Below, one piece after another: positions 35,326 to 44,047 of a stretch of DNA of 64,000 nt. The DNA comes from Litchfieldia salsa. GTDB lineage: Bacteria > Bacillota > Bacilli > Bacillales > Bacillaceae_L. The position numbers and the translations under genes are program-made. Numbering within the stretch: the stretch's first letter is position 1; each line of letters starts with the position of its first letter. The stretch lies in NCBI RefSeq assembly GCF_900104555.1, contig NZ_FNJU01000002.1, positions 248,001 through 312,000 on the forward strand, given 5' to 3'. Below the pieces are notes generated by a model, which was not told the origin of the DNA, did not search any database, and saw nothing but the letters and a program-made list of their open reading frames with translations.

Positions 35326-35572
35326 GATAAAACCTCCTTCTAAGCTAACAAATTACTATTAGTCTATAAATCAATTGTATGACACACCATTGATGGTTAA
35401 TCACAGAATTTTAAACCTTTATTAAGATACCCATCCTAATGTGTGTATTTCTAACTATATACACAATCATATGGAAATTTTGTGAACCATATCTTACACA
35501 TATAGACGTTTCAGTTTAATACAAATACAATATAGATGTTTGAATATTAACTAGATGAGAAGGTGAATAGCT

Positions 35573-35776
35573 GTGACGGGAACAGCCATTTTATTTCAGC
35601 CAGATCAACAAATTCGTTTTATAGAAAATATCGAGTTAGCACAGTATGAACAATTACGAAGCCAATGTGGATGCACAAATTGTACATGTGATTTAAATGG
35701 AACAAAGGTCGTCTTTGATGAAGTTTCACCTGTTTATTGGCATGAAGATGAGATCGATTGGGATTATGGATATTAA
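35573..35776 (+). CDS. Small Cys-rich acidic protein
   Basis: A 67-residue ORF starting with GTG behind GAGAAGGTG. It has a CGCTNCTC cluster in the middle, four cysteines in eight residues that could bind a metal, and an acidic aromatic tail ending IDWDYGY. I do not recognise the family. Divergent from the beta-propeller gene and followed by an inverted repeat (ACATCTCA / TGAGATGT) with a T-run near 35835, which looks like its terminator. Confidence 0.65.
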   Translation: MTGTAILFQPDQQIRFIENIELAQYEQLRSQCGCTNCTCDLNGTKVVFDEVSPVYWHEDEIDWDYGY

Positions 35777-35811
35777 AAAATGATGAATGAAATTATAGTT
35801 AATTTTTATAA

Positions 35812-35841
35812 TACATCTCAGTTTGAGATGTGTTTTTTTAT
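35812..35841 (+). terminator. Terminator after the Cys-rich small gene
   Basis: ACATCTCA and TGAGATGT form an 8-bp stem with a short GTT loop, followed by GTTTTTTTAT on the plus strand. Confidence 0.75.
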
Positions 35842-35935
35842 GATTGTTCTGATATATCTAAATTTTCTAAAAAAACTCTTTACTTTCACTTACTTTTCTA
35901 GCATAATATAAAAAAGGATTGAAGGAGTGAATGTA

Positions 35936-36175
35936 ATGAGCCATTTAAATAAACACCAAAAAAATGAAATTGTCCCTTTCACCGCTGTAACAAATGAAAC
36001 AAGTATGTATCAAAAAGAAGCTGAAATGGTTCTCTTGAAATCACAGATATCCTTCCAAAAAGGACAACTTTTGGATAAAATCGACAAAACCCTTATTAAT
36101 CGTGACGAACAAAAATTTTCGGAACTTTCCAAGCAATATATACAGTTATTAAACCAATATAGTTATCTTAATTAA
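35936..36175 (+). CDS. IDEAL-domain protein 1
   Basis: A 79-residue soluble helical protein whose C-terminal part (LLDKIDKTLINRDEQKF then LSKQYIQLL) is an IDEAL domain, a short Bacillus module named for a conserved motif. The ATG has AAGGAG at spacing 8; a GTG three codons earlier overlaps that site. A paralogue follows 23 bases downstream. Function is not established for stand-alone IDEAL proteins. Confidence 0.8.
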   Translation: MSHLNKHQKNEIVPFTAVTNETSMYQKEAEMVLLKSQISFQKGQLLDKIDKTLINRDEQKFSELSKQYIQLLNQYSYLN

Positions 36176-36198
36176 AATTTTCAAATGGAGGGTTCCTC

Positions 36199-36447
36199 AT
36201 GTACACATACAAAAAAACACTTAAATTAATGAAATATAAAAAAACGACTTCAGTTTGCTATACCTTAACAAAAGAACAATCTTTTGCATTCAGCTTATAT
36301 GCACAATTATTCTTAGATGAATGCTGTTATAAATTTAACCAAGAAAAGCTTAAATCTTCTATAAATGACGCATTGGATATGAAAGATAGCAAAACTTTTA
36401 TGAAATTATCAAAAGATTATAATAGACTACTTGAAATCAACACATGA
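36199..36447 (+). CDS. IDEAL-domain protein 2
   Basis: An 82-residue paralogue of the preceding gene, with the same C-terminal signature (LKSSINDALDMKDSKTF then LSKDYNRLL) and a different, basic N-terminal half (YKKTLKLMKYKKTT). GGAGGG precedes the ATG. The two form one transcription unit that ends in a strong terminator. The N-terminal divergence suggests different partners for the shared C-terminal module. Confidence 0.8.
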   Translation: MYTYKKTLKLMKYKKTTSVCYTLTKEQSFAFSLYAQLFLDECCYKFNQEKLKSSINDALDMKDSKTFMKLSKDYNRLLEINT

Positions 36448-36462
36448 TAGATAAAGATACTC

Positions 36463-36499
36463 AAAAAAGAAACAGCCTCATAACAGGCTGTTTCTTTTT
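36463..36499 (+). terminator. Terminator after the IDEAL-domain gene pair
   Basis: AAAGAAACAGCCT and AGGCTGTTTCTTT pair around a short CATAAC loop with T and A tails on both sides. Confidence 0.9.
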
Positions 36500-36568
36500 A
36501 TTTTAGTGGTGAATCTTCTATTCAAGATGGTAAAATAATTAAAACTACTTATTGAAAGGAAGTATGAT

Positions 36569-37720
36569 TTGGAACATCTTATTAATTCACGTATAAAAGG
36601 CATTGAAATTTCTGGTATAAGAAAGTTTTTCAACTTGGTATCGCAATATGATGATGTCATATCTCTTACAATTGGACAGCCTGATTTTGAAACACCGGGT
36701 CATATTAAAGAAAGTGCTAAGAATGCAATTGATCAGAACTTCACTACATATACACAGAACGCTGGAATCCTTGAACTAAGGAAAGCTGCAACAACCTTCA
36801 TGAAAATTAAATACAATCTTGATTACGATTTTGAAAATGAAGTAATCACAACAACCGGTGCTAGCCAAGCAATAGATATTACTTTTCGAACTATATTAGA
36901 AGAAGGTTCCGAGGTTATTCTACCCGCTCCTGTATACCCTGGATACGAACCACTAATTAAACTGTGTGGAGCAATTCCCATTTTTGCTGATACGAGAGAT
37001 ACTCAATTCAAGTTAACCGCAGATTTAATCGAGAAATTATTAACTGATAAAACTCGTTGTATTGTTCTACCATATCCATCAAACCCAACTGGTGTAACCT
37101 TAAGTTCACATGAGCTAGAAGAGATTGCTGAACTTATTCGAGGAAAAGATATCTTTGTTGTTTCTGATGAAATCTATAGCGAGCTCGTCTTTGAAGGACA
37201 ACATCAATCAATAGCTTCAAACTTAAGAGAGCAAACCATCGTTATTAATGGACTATCTAAGTCTCACTCGATGACAGGATGGAGAATAGGATTTACCTTC
37301 GCACCTAAAGAAATCACTCAACACATGTTAAAAGTACACCAGTATAATGTTTCATGTGCTTCATCCGTTTCTCAGATGGCTGGTATTGAGGCACTTACAA
37401 ATGGCATAAATGATGCACATGAAATGAAGGAACAATATATGGAAAGGTTAAACTATGTTTATGATCGACTAGTTGATATGGGAATTTCTGTTGTAAAGCC
37501 AAATGGTGCCTTTTATTTATTTCCATCCATAGAAAAGTTTAATATGACATCTTTTGAATTTGCAAGGAAGCTTTTACAAGAAGTAGGACTTGCAGTTGTT
37601 CCTGGTGATGCATTTTCAATTTACGGTGAGGGGTATATACGTATATCCTACGCATATTCAATGGACACGCTTGTAGCTGGAATGGATCGACTCGAGAAGT
37701 TTATTATGAAACTTAATTAA
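36569..37720 (+). CDS. patA: PLP aminotransferase PatA (N-acetyl-DAP aminotransferase)
   Basis: A 383-residue fold-type-I class-I aminotransferase in the cytosol, with the PLP lysine in NGLSKSHSMTG, the Asn/Pro loop YPSNPTG and the C-terminal arginine in GYIRISYA. In B. subtilis PatA is considered to transaminate N-acetyl-2-amino-6-oxopimelate with glutamate, between DapH and DapL. The start is TTG behind AAAGGA at spacing 8. It converges on the KinA-like gene, as patA and kinA are neighbours in B. subtilis, sharing a bidirectional terminator. Confidence 0.87.
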   Translation: MEHLINSRIKGIEISGIRKFFNLVSQYDDVISLTIGQPDFETPGHIKESAKNAIDQNFTTYTQNAGILELRKAATTFMKIKYNLDYDFENEVITTTGASQAIDITFRTILEEGSEVILPAPVYPGYEPLIKLCGAIPIFADTRDTQFKLTADLIEKLLTDKTRCIVLPYPSNPTGVTLSSHELEEIAELIRGKDIFVVSDEIYSELVFEGQHQSIASNLREQTIVINGLSKSHSMTGWRIGFTFAPKEITQHMLKVHQYNVSCASSVSQMAGIEALTNGINDAHEMKEQYMERLNYVYDRLVDMGISVVKPNGAFYLFPSIEKFNMTSFEFARKLLQEVGLAVVPGDAFSIYGEGYIRISYAYSMDTLVAGMDRLEKFIMKLN

Positions 37721-37748
37721 ATAAAAATATAATGGAAATTTTTTCCCA

Positions 37749-37806
37749 TAAAAAAAGAGCAAGGTAATAGAGCTTTAATCTCTATTTATCTTGCTCTTTT
37801 TTTGTT
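37749..37806. terminator. Bidirectional terminator between patA and the KinA-like gene
   Basis: AAAAAAGAGCAAG and CTTGCTCTTTTTT form the outer stem with TAGAG/CTCTA inside. The last codons and stop of the kinase gene lie within it. Confidence 0.9.
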
Positions 37807-39611
37807 AGTTCAGCCCTTGGGAGCACTAACTTAAACGTTGTACCTTCATTCATCTTACTTCTAACTGAGATCATCCCATTGTGGTTTTCAATGATCTTAT
37901 AACTAACCATTAAACCTAAACCTGTCCCCTTTTCTTTAGTTGTATAGAAAGGTTCTCCTATACGATCTAAAATGGTTTCAGGAATGCCACAACCGTCATC
38001 TTTGAATTTCAGGACAACTTTCTCATCACAAAAGCATATATGAATATATAAGTTGCCCCCATTTTGCATCGCCTCAATCGAATTCTTTATTAAGTTAACA
38101 AAGACTTGTTTTATTTGATTTTCATCACAAATAATAAAGGTTTCAACGCTCGGAATCTCTAAGTGTATTTGGATATTTTGTAAGATTGCTTGGGTATCCA
38201 ACAGTGTAACAACATCTTTTAAGATTTCTCTAACATCCACTTGACGGAAAGTATCTTCAGTTGGTTTAGCTAGTACTAGCAATTCACTTAAGATCAGTTC
38301 TACCCGGTTTAATTCTGAAAAAATGATTTGAAAATAGTTGTTATTCGCCACCGAAGTAGTTTGGATCAATTGCAAAAATCCCTTAATAGATGTTAATGGA
38401 TTTCTTATTTCATGAGCAATCCCAGCAGCCAGTTGACCAGCGATGGACAGCTTTTCTGATTTCACCATTAAATCTTCAGCATTTTTCCGATCGGTTATAT
38501 CCCGAATAATAACTTGAACAGCTGGCTTGTCTATGAAGGTAGCCGGAATACAAACAAACTCTGTATAAATTTGCTTCCCTTTTAATGTTGACCATGATTG
38601 TTTTGTAATCGTATGCTCTCGATTTTCTTTCATTACATAATTGATCATATCTTTTGTTTGTTTATGGTATTTAGGATCTAAAAACGTATAAATATTTAAG
38701 CCTAATAATTCAGTGTAACTATCAGCATCAAACATTTTCACGCCCGAATCATTAATAAACATCCAAGTATCATTATAGATAACAGCTATTGCGTCAATAG
38801 AATTATGTATAATTTTTTGATATCGCTCACGGCTATTTTGTAGTACTCTTTGAAACTTCTTTTTTGAACTGATATTATTAACAACAAAGTATTCAATTTT
38901 TTGTTCTTCTATCGAAATAGGGACCGCTTTTAACTCAACATCAATAATTTCACCATTTTTTTTGATCCACCTTTGCTCGCTTAAACCAAAATTATGCCCT
39001 TTTGATAAAAGGTAGATTCCTTTTGATATAACAGAATGATAGTCTTTATGAATAAACTGGAGCAATGATATCCCCTTTAAATCTGAAAGATTACTAACCC
39101 CCAGTAATTCTTTTGCATACCTATTCAAGTAGTTTATTTTACCGGAACTTGTAATAATAACAGAAACAGGTGCCATATCAATTAATGGACTATTAAAAAC
39201 TGAAGGATATATATAGTCTTTTTCTCGCTCGCTTTCTAATTCCGGTGTTTCATTGATTTTACTCATGGTCATTAGAACTTCATCACATATCTGATCATCT
39301 TTCCCATATATAAATCGAATGGTGGCTGCAATCCAAATAAATCCATATTTCTTTGTCTTAATCCTAAACACCAAAGATTCAAGTTGCTTTTGTTCAAAAA
39401 AGCTACTTTCTACTAAAAACATATCCTCTAAATGGATTAATTCTTTCAAGCTAGTCCCAAATAATTCCTCCTGTGTAAACCCAAGGAAATTAGTTATACT
39501 CTTAGACACATATATAAACTTCCCACTTAATGTTAAAGAAGTAACTAAATTTATTGGAACAGCATCGTTATCTTGAACGGAAAATGGTGAAAGTTGATTA
39601 CTAGAGTTCAT
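37782..39611 (-). CDS. kinA: Sporulation sensor kinase KinA-like (three PAS domains)
   Basis: A 609-residue cytosolic histidine kinase with three N-terminal PAS domains (about 22-125, 142-250 and 262-375), then HisKA with His400 (AAGIAHEIRNP) and a HATPase ending GTGLGL. B. subtilis KinA has 606 residues, three PAS domains and His405, and lies next to patA, so orthology is likely. KinA starts the Spo0F-Spo0B-Spo0A phosphorelay at the onset of sporulation. AAGGGGTG precedes the ATG. No response regulator nearby, as expected. Confidence 0.85.
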   Translation of the reverse strand: MNSSNQLSPFSVQDNDAVPINLVTSLTLSGKFIYVSKSITNFLGFTQEELFGTSLKELIHLEDMFLVESSFFEQKQLESLVFRIKTKKYGFIWIAATIRFIYGKDDQICDEVLMTMSKINETPELESEREKDYIYPSVFNSPLIDMAPVSVIITSSGKINYLNRYAKELLGVSNLSDLKGISLLQFIHKDYHSVISKGIYLLSKGHNFGLSEQRWIKKNGEIIDVELKAVPISIEEQKIEYFVVNNISSKKKFQRVLQNSRERYQKIIHNSIDAIAVIYNDTWMFINDSGVKMFDADSYTELLGLNIYTFLDPKYHKQTKDMINYVMKENREHTITKQSWSTLKGKQIYTEFVCIPATFIDKPAVQVIIRDITDRKNAEDLMVKSEKLSIAGQLAAGIAHEIRNPLTSIKGFLQLIQTTSVANNNYFQIIFSELNRVELILSELLVLAKPTEDTFRQVDVREILKDVVTLLDTQAILQNIQIHLEIPSVETFIICDENQIKQVFVNLIKNSIEAMQNGGNLYIHICFCDEKVVLKFKDDGCGIPETILDRIGEPFYTTKEKGTGLGLMVSYKIIENHNGMISVRSKMNEGTTFKLVLPRAELTKKEQDK

Positions 39612-39731
39612 TATTGCACCCCTTTGGTAAGTTATGGCTCAATTTGCCTCTTTTAACCACGGACTATATTAGTAACTTACGAATTGCCATATGTATACAA
39701 TAATTTACAATAATAGTGATATCTATAGGTA

Positions 39732-40742
39732 TTAAGATTCATATTTCGTCCTATTTACTGAATTTCTAATAACCAGCTCGGTATTAAGAAAGAACCTATT
39801 TTGAGTTGGTGCTTCCCCATTAATTAATGAAAATAATTTTTGAAGACCCATAATGCTAATTTCCTCGATAGGTCTCTTTATAGTTGTTAATGAAGGCGTC
39901 GTATATTTTGCAAATCCAATATCATCAAACCCTATAATAGATAAATCCTCTGGTACTTGATATCCAAGTTCTAAGGCAGCATTAAGACCACCTATTGCCA
40001 TTTCATCATTTGAACAAAAAACAGCTGTAGGTTTTACTGGTTTATTTAGAAGCTCCTTCATTGCATTATAACCACTTTCCATATCATAATTACCTTTGAC
40101 AATTAATTGATCATTAATAGATATGTTATTTTCAATGAGAGCCTTTAAATAACCATCTCTTCTTTCTTGGCTGGATTTAAATCCTTCTACACCCTCAATT
40201 AATCCAATCTGGCGGTGCCCATACTTAATTAATGTGCTAATCGCTTCGTAAACTCCTTCTTTATCATTTGACAAAATGTTCAGAATGGAAGGGTCTTCTA
40301 TTTCCCTATTCAAAACGATAAGCGGGATCTCTTTTTGTATAACATCATATATAAAAGGGTTATCTATATTACTTTGACTCATTAGAATAATTCCATCAAA
40401 CCGTTTACTATTTACGATTGAAAAATCTTTAATATCGGATACTGCACGTATATACAGATTGTAATTCTCATCAATAACACGGTTTACCCCTTTTATTGTA
40501 TCAGCTAAGAAGGATGCGGACGTCCCATCACTTATATATGAAAAGAATAATCCAATTGTATAGGATTTTTGCATTACTAAGCTCTTTGCATTAAAATCTG
40601 GAGTATAGTTAAGCATGGTAGCGATTTCCATAATCTTATTCTTTGTATCTGGTTTGATTAAAGGACTATTATTTAATGCTCTAGAAACTGTTGTATGAGA
40701 TACATTTGCTAATTTTGCAATATCTTTGATAGTTACTCCCAT
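39732..40742 (-). CDS. exuR: LacI-family hexuronate regulator, ExuR-like
   Basis: A 336-residue LacI/GalR regulator. The helix-turn-helix lies at residues 3-25 (IKDIAKLANVSHTTVSRALN) and the periplasmic-binding-like domain follows from about 60. B. subtilis ExuR has a similar length and controls the uxa genes. Position directly downstream of uxaA supports the name; the true inducer (galacturonate, tagaturonate or a relative) is not shown. A hairpin terminator separates it from uxaA. Candidate operators near uxaC and uxaB match a LacI-type palindrome. Confidence 0.78.
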   Translation of the reverse strand: MGVTIKDIAKLANVSHTTVSRALNNSPLIKPDTKNKIMEIATMLNYTPDFNAKSLVMQKSYTIGLFFSYISDGTSASFLADTIKGVNRVIDENYNLYIRAVSDIKDFSIVNSKRFDGIILMSQSNIDNPFIYDVIQKEIPLIVLNREIEDPSILNILSNDKEGVYEAISTLIKYGHRQIGLIEGVEGFKSSQERRDGYLKALIENNISINDQLIVKGNYDMESGYNAMKELLNKPVKPTAVFCSNDEMAIGGLNAALELGYQVPEDLSIIGFDDIGFAKYTTPSLTTIKRPIEEISIMGLQKLFSLINGEAPTQNRFFLNTELVIRNSVNRTKYES

Positions 40743-40952
40743 TCTTATTCCTTCCTTAATAAAGACTTACTACAGATAGAATATTATAAGTACAACATCG
40801 ATAATCATATCATACCAATTTTTTGAAGTTATAGGGTGAATAGTTTGTATATTTTTTAAAACATACACTAAAATTGTGTGAATTACTAAAGTTACTATTT
40901 CTTCACCCTTGTAAGGTTTCCAATTTATCTTCTTTTTTATTTAGTTTTCGTA

Positions 40953-41001
40953 AAAAAGAAGCACCTGATACCTTTCACAGTAGGCTATCTGGTGCTTTTT
41001 T
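40953..41001 (-). terminator. Terminator after uxaA
   Basis: AGCACCTGATA and TATCTGGTGCT pair with one mismatch and T-runs lie on both sides. It separates the uxa genes from exuR. Confidence 0.8.
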
Positions 41002-41021
41002 ATAAAGGTACATAAAAAAAT

Positions 41022-42512
41022 CTATAAAGTTACCCCAGATTTAAAAATAGCAATTTCCCTAAAGTCATTTTTCTCATTGTTAACTAATTCTCCACTAGCA
41101 ACCCGTTGAATATACTCAATAAATTCCGAAAGTACAAGTTCGGGATCTTTATCTTCCACTAAGGTGCCTGCATTAAAATCAATCCAGTGTGGCTTATTTT
41201 GATATATTTGTGAATTAGTTGAAATCTTCACAGTCGGTACAAATGCACCGAAAGGGGTACCTCTACCTGTAGTAAATAAAACAATTTGACAGCCTGCTGC
41301 AGCTAATGCAGAAGATGCGACTAAATCATTTCCTGGCGCGCTTAATAGGTTTAAGCCTTTTGTTGTAAGTATTTCTCCATATTTCAGAACATCTACTACA
41401 GTTGAAGTTCCTGCTTTTTGAGTACAGCCAAGTGATTTGTCCTCTAATGTTGTAATTCCACCTGCTTTATTTCCTGGTGATGGGTTTTCATAGACAGGCT
41501 GATCATGACGAATAAAGTACTGTTTAAAATCATTAATTAGATCTACTGTTTTATGAAACACTTCTTCATTAGCTGCTCTTTCCATTAAAAGTGTTTCAGC
41601 ACCGAACATTTCAGGCACCTCTGTTAATACTGTTGTTCCACCTTGGGCAACTAAAAAATCTGAAAGACTACCAAGTAATGGGTTAGCTGTTATCCCAGAA
41701 AATCCATCTGATCCCCCACATTTTAAACCTATTTTAAGCTCAGAGAATGGGACTTCTTCACGTTGATCATTTTTCGCTTGTTGATGAATCTCAATTAATA
41801 GCTTCAGACCCTCTTCAACTTCATCACTAACGTCCTGGGATAACAGAAACTTTACTCGATCTTCATCATATTCACCAAGTGTATCTCTGAATTCAATAAT
41901 GTTATTATTTTCACACCCAAGCCCGAGAACCAATACTCCACCAGCATTGGGATGCTTAACTGCATTCCCTAAAATCGTTCTTGTATTCACATGATCATCA
42001 CCGAGCTGTGAACAGCCATAGTTGTGTTTTAGTACTTGTATGTTCTCAAAAGGAGCAATATCCCCTACCTCCTCTTTGAATCTCCTAATCATCAATTCTG
42101 CAACTCCATTAACACATCCCACAGTCGGTACAATCCATAGTTCATTTCTAATTCCAACATTTCCATTTTTTCGTTTATACCCTTTAAACGTAAGATTTTG
42201 TTTTGCCATTGTATTTGCTACTACTTTTGGTTCATATTTATATTCCTGAACACCACTTAAGTTTGTTTTTGTATTAAGAGTGTGAACCCATTCGCCAGTC
42301 TTAATTGTTGTGGTTGCATGACCTATAGGGAAACCATATTTCACAATATTTTCATCTTGATTTATTTCTCTTATTGCAATCTTATGGCCTCTGTCAACCT
42401 GTTCTTTTAACTCAATTTCATTATCATCAACAATAAGTATTTCTCCTTTTGTCAATGGCTTTAAAGCCACAATCACATTATCTTTTTCATTTATCTTAAT
42501 AAACGTTTTCAT
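41022..42512 (-). CDS. uxaA: Altronate dehydratase UxaA
   Basis: A 496-residue enzyme that dehydrates D-altronate to 2-keto-3-deoxygluconate in galacturonate breakdown. An N-terminal SAF domain (about 1-90, with HKIAIREI) precedes the large dehydratase domain (from about 105) with conserved metal-region motifs VPTVGCVNG, NYGCSQLGDD, GLGCENN, KCGGSDGFSG and TGRGTPFG. A GGGGGGG site sits 5 bases before the ATG. Last enzyme gene of the uxaC-uxaB-uxaA unit, 12 bases behind uxaB. Confidence 0.96.
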   Translation of the reverse strand: MKTFIKINEKDNVIVALKPLTKGEILIVDDNEIELKEQVDRGHKIAIREINQDENIVKYGFPIGHATTTIKTGEWVHTLNTKTNLSGVQEYKYEPKVVANTMAKQNLTFKGYKRKNGNVGIRNELWIVPTVGCVNGVAELMIRRFKEEVGDIAPFENIQVLKHNYGCSQLGDDHVNTRTILGNAVKHPNAGGVLVLGLGCENNNIIEFRDTLGEYDEDRVKFLLSQDVSDEVEEGLKLLIEIHQQAKNDQREEVPFSELKIGLKCGGSDGFSGITANPLLGSLSDFLVAQGGTTVLTEVPEMFGAETLLMERAANEEVFHKTVDLINDFKQYFIRHDQPVYENPSPGNKAGGITTLEDKSLGCTQKAGTSTVVDVLKYGEILTTKGLNLLSAPGNDLVASSALAAAGCQIVLFTTGRGTPFGAFVPTVKISTNSQIYQNKPHWIDFNAGTLVEDKDPELVLSEFIEYIQRVASGELVNNEKNDFREIAIFKSGVTL

Positions 42513-42524
42513 AAGATCCCCCCC

Positions 42525-43994
42525 TTAATTTCCTAAACTAATTTTCGTAACATCCTTAATTGCTACTTTCATCCCACTTCTCTCAATTTTCACAAGAAAT
42601 TCGGTTACCATATCCGTTAAACCAGGAATGATAGTAAGATCCAGCTCCCAGTTTTTCTCATAGGCTAAAACAGTAGTTACTATTTCTCTTATTCTATCTT
42701 CAGATCCATCATAGTCCTTCCATAATGATGAATAAAGCTCCATTACATGATCATCATCCTGTAGATTTATTTCCTCTGAATCTCGCTTTCCCTTATATAA
42801 AGCAATTAAAGCACTGAGTGAGAACACTAGTCTTCTAGGAAGTTCCCCTGTTCTTCCGTGATATTCGATTAGTGTAGGTAAATCTCTTGTTTTAAATTTA
42901 GACATAGAGTTTAAAGCAATGCTAAGTAGATAATGATTAACATATGGATTCATGAATCGTTCAAGAACAGCTGAAGCAAATGATTTTAGTTCTTCTTCTG
43001 GCAAGTCTAAGGTAGGGATAATTTCATCAAAAATTAACCGCTCAATAAAATCCCTTGTCACTTCATCCTTCATAGAATCACCAACCGTATCCAATCCATA
43101 AAGATAACAAACAGGTGTCATTGCTGTATGCGCCCCATTTAAGATTCTTACCTTTCTTGTTCGATATGGTGTCATATCATTAACAACCTTGACATTCAAT
43201 CCTGCTTGATTTGTTGGAAATTCATCACTAATCCATTGAGGACCTTCTATCACCCATAAATGAAATTGTTCTCCAACTACGACTAACTCATCTTTATAGC
43301 CAAGTTCTGTTGTGATTTCATCGATTGTATCTCTTGGATAACCAGTAACTATACGGTCAACAAGTGTACAACAGAATGTATTAGATTGTAGCACCCATTC
43401 TTTAAACCCTAGTTCTAAATTCCACAACTCTATATATTTCAAGACAATTTCTTTTAATTTTTCACCATTACGGTCAATTAGCTCACACGGTAAGATAACA
43501 AATCCTTTATCCTCTGCACCTGCAAAAGTATTGAAACGATGATATAACAAAGCTGTCAATTTCCCAGGAAAGCTTTTTTGTGGGCTGTCACTCAGTCTAT
43601 CGTTTTCTTCAAAAGTAATACCAGCTTCAGTAGTATTTGAAATAATGAACCTAAGTTCTGGATTTTCTGTTACCTCTAATAATTGATCATAATTTGCATA
43701 AGGATTTATTCCATAATTAATACAATCAATAACCGAGTGTTCACGAACAGCCTCTTCATTTTTTATTCCTTGTAAAAAGAGTGTATATAAACCTTCTTGT
43801 TCATTTAATTTGTCAATTAAGCCAAATTCAATGGGTTGTGCAACAACAACTCCACCGTTAAAATCAGTCTCCTTATTCATCTTATCTATTTGCCAATTCA
43901 CAAAGGCTCTTAAAAAGTTCCCTTCCCCGAATTGTAATACTTTTACTGGATACTTCTTAGACTCTTTCCATGTGTTTCTATTCAGTTTTTCCAT
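42525..43994 (-). CDS. uxaB: Tagaturonate reductase UxaB (altronate oxidoreductase)
   Basis: A 489-residue NAD-dependent long-chain dehydrogenase of the mannitol dehydrogenase family that reduces tagaturonate to altronate. The N-terminal nucleotide domain shows [10 protein letters not shown] and the C-terminal domain carries the catalytic region NGAHTAM with the following CYLYG. The ATG chosen has GGGGG at spacing about 7 (MEKLNRNTW). A longer TTG start would add ten residues that contain the ribosome site. It lies between uxaC and uxaA, with a cre/operator-like palindrome just upstream. Confidence 0.94.
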   Translation of the reverse strand: MEKLNRNTWKESKKYPVKVLQFGEGNFLRAFVNWQIDKMNKETDFNGGVVVAQPIEFGLIDKLNEQEGLYTLFLQGIKNEEAVREHSVIDCINYGINPYANYDQLLEVTENPELRFIISNTTEAGITFEENDRLSDSPQKSFPGKLTALLYHRFNTFAGAEDKGFVILPCELIDRNGEKLKEIVLKYIELWNLELGFKEWVLQSNTFCCTLVDRIVTGYPRDTIDEITTELGYKDELVVVGEQFHLWVIEGPQWISDEFPTNQAGLNVKVVNDMTPYRTRKVRILNGAHTAMTPVCYLYGLDTVGDSMKDEVTRDFIERLIFDEIIPTLDLPEEELKSFASAVLERFMNPYVNHYLLSIALNSMSKFKTRDLPTLIEYHGRTGELPRRLVFSLSALIALYKGKRDSEEINLQDDDHVMELYSSLWKDYDGSEDRIREIVTTVLAYEKNWELDLTIIPGLTDMVTEFLVKIERSGMKVAIKDVTKISLGN

Positions 43995-44019
43995 TGATAT
44001 ATCCCCCATCACCTTTTTT

Positions 44020-44033
44020 TGCACACGTTAACA
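44020..44033 (-). promoter_or_regulatory. Operator/cre-like palindrome before uxaB
   Basis: TGTTAACGTGTGCA (minus strand) shares its left half exactly with the uxaC operator and keeps the central ACGT. It lies in the uxaC-uxaB gap, 26 bases upstream of the uxaB ATG. Confidence 0.5.
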
Positions 44034-44047
44034 TTTTATTTATTAAT

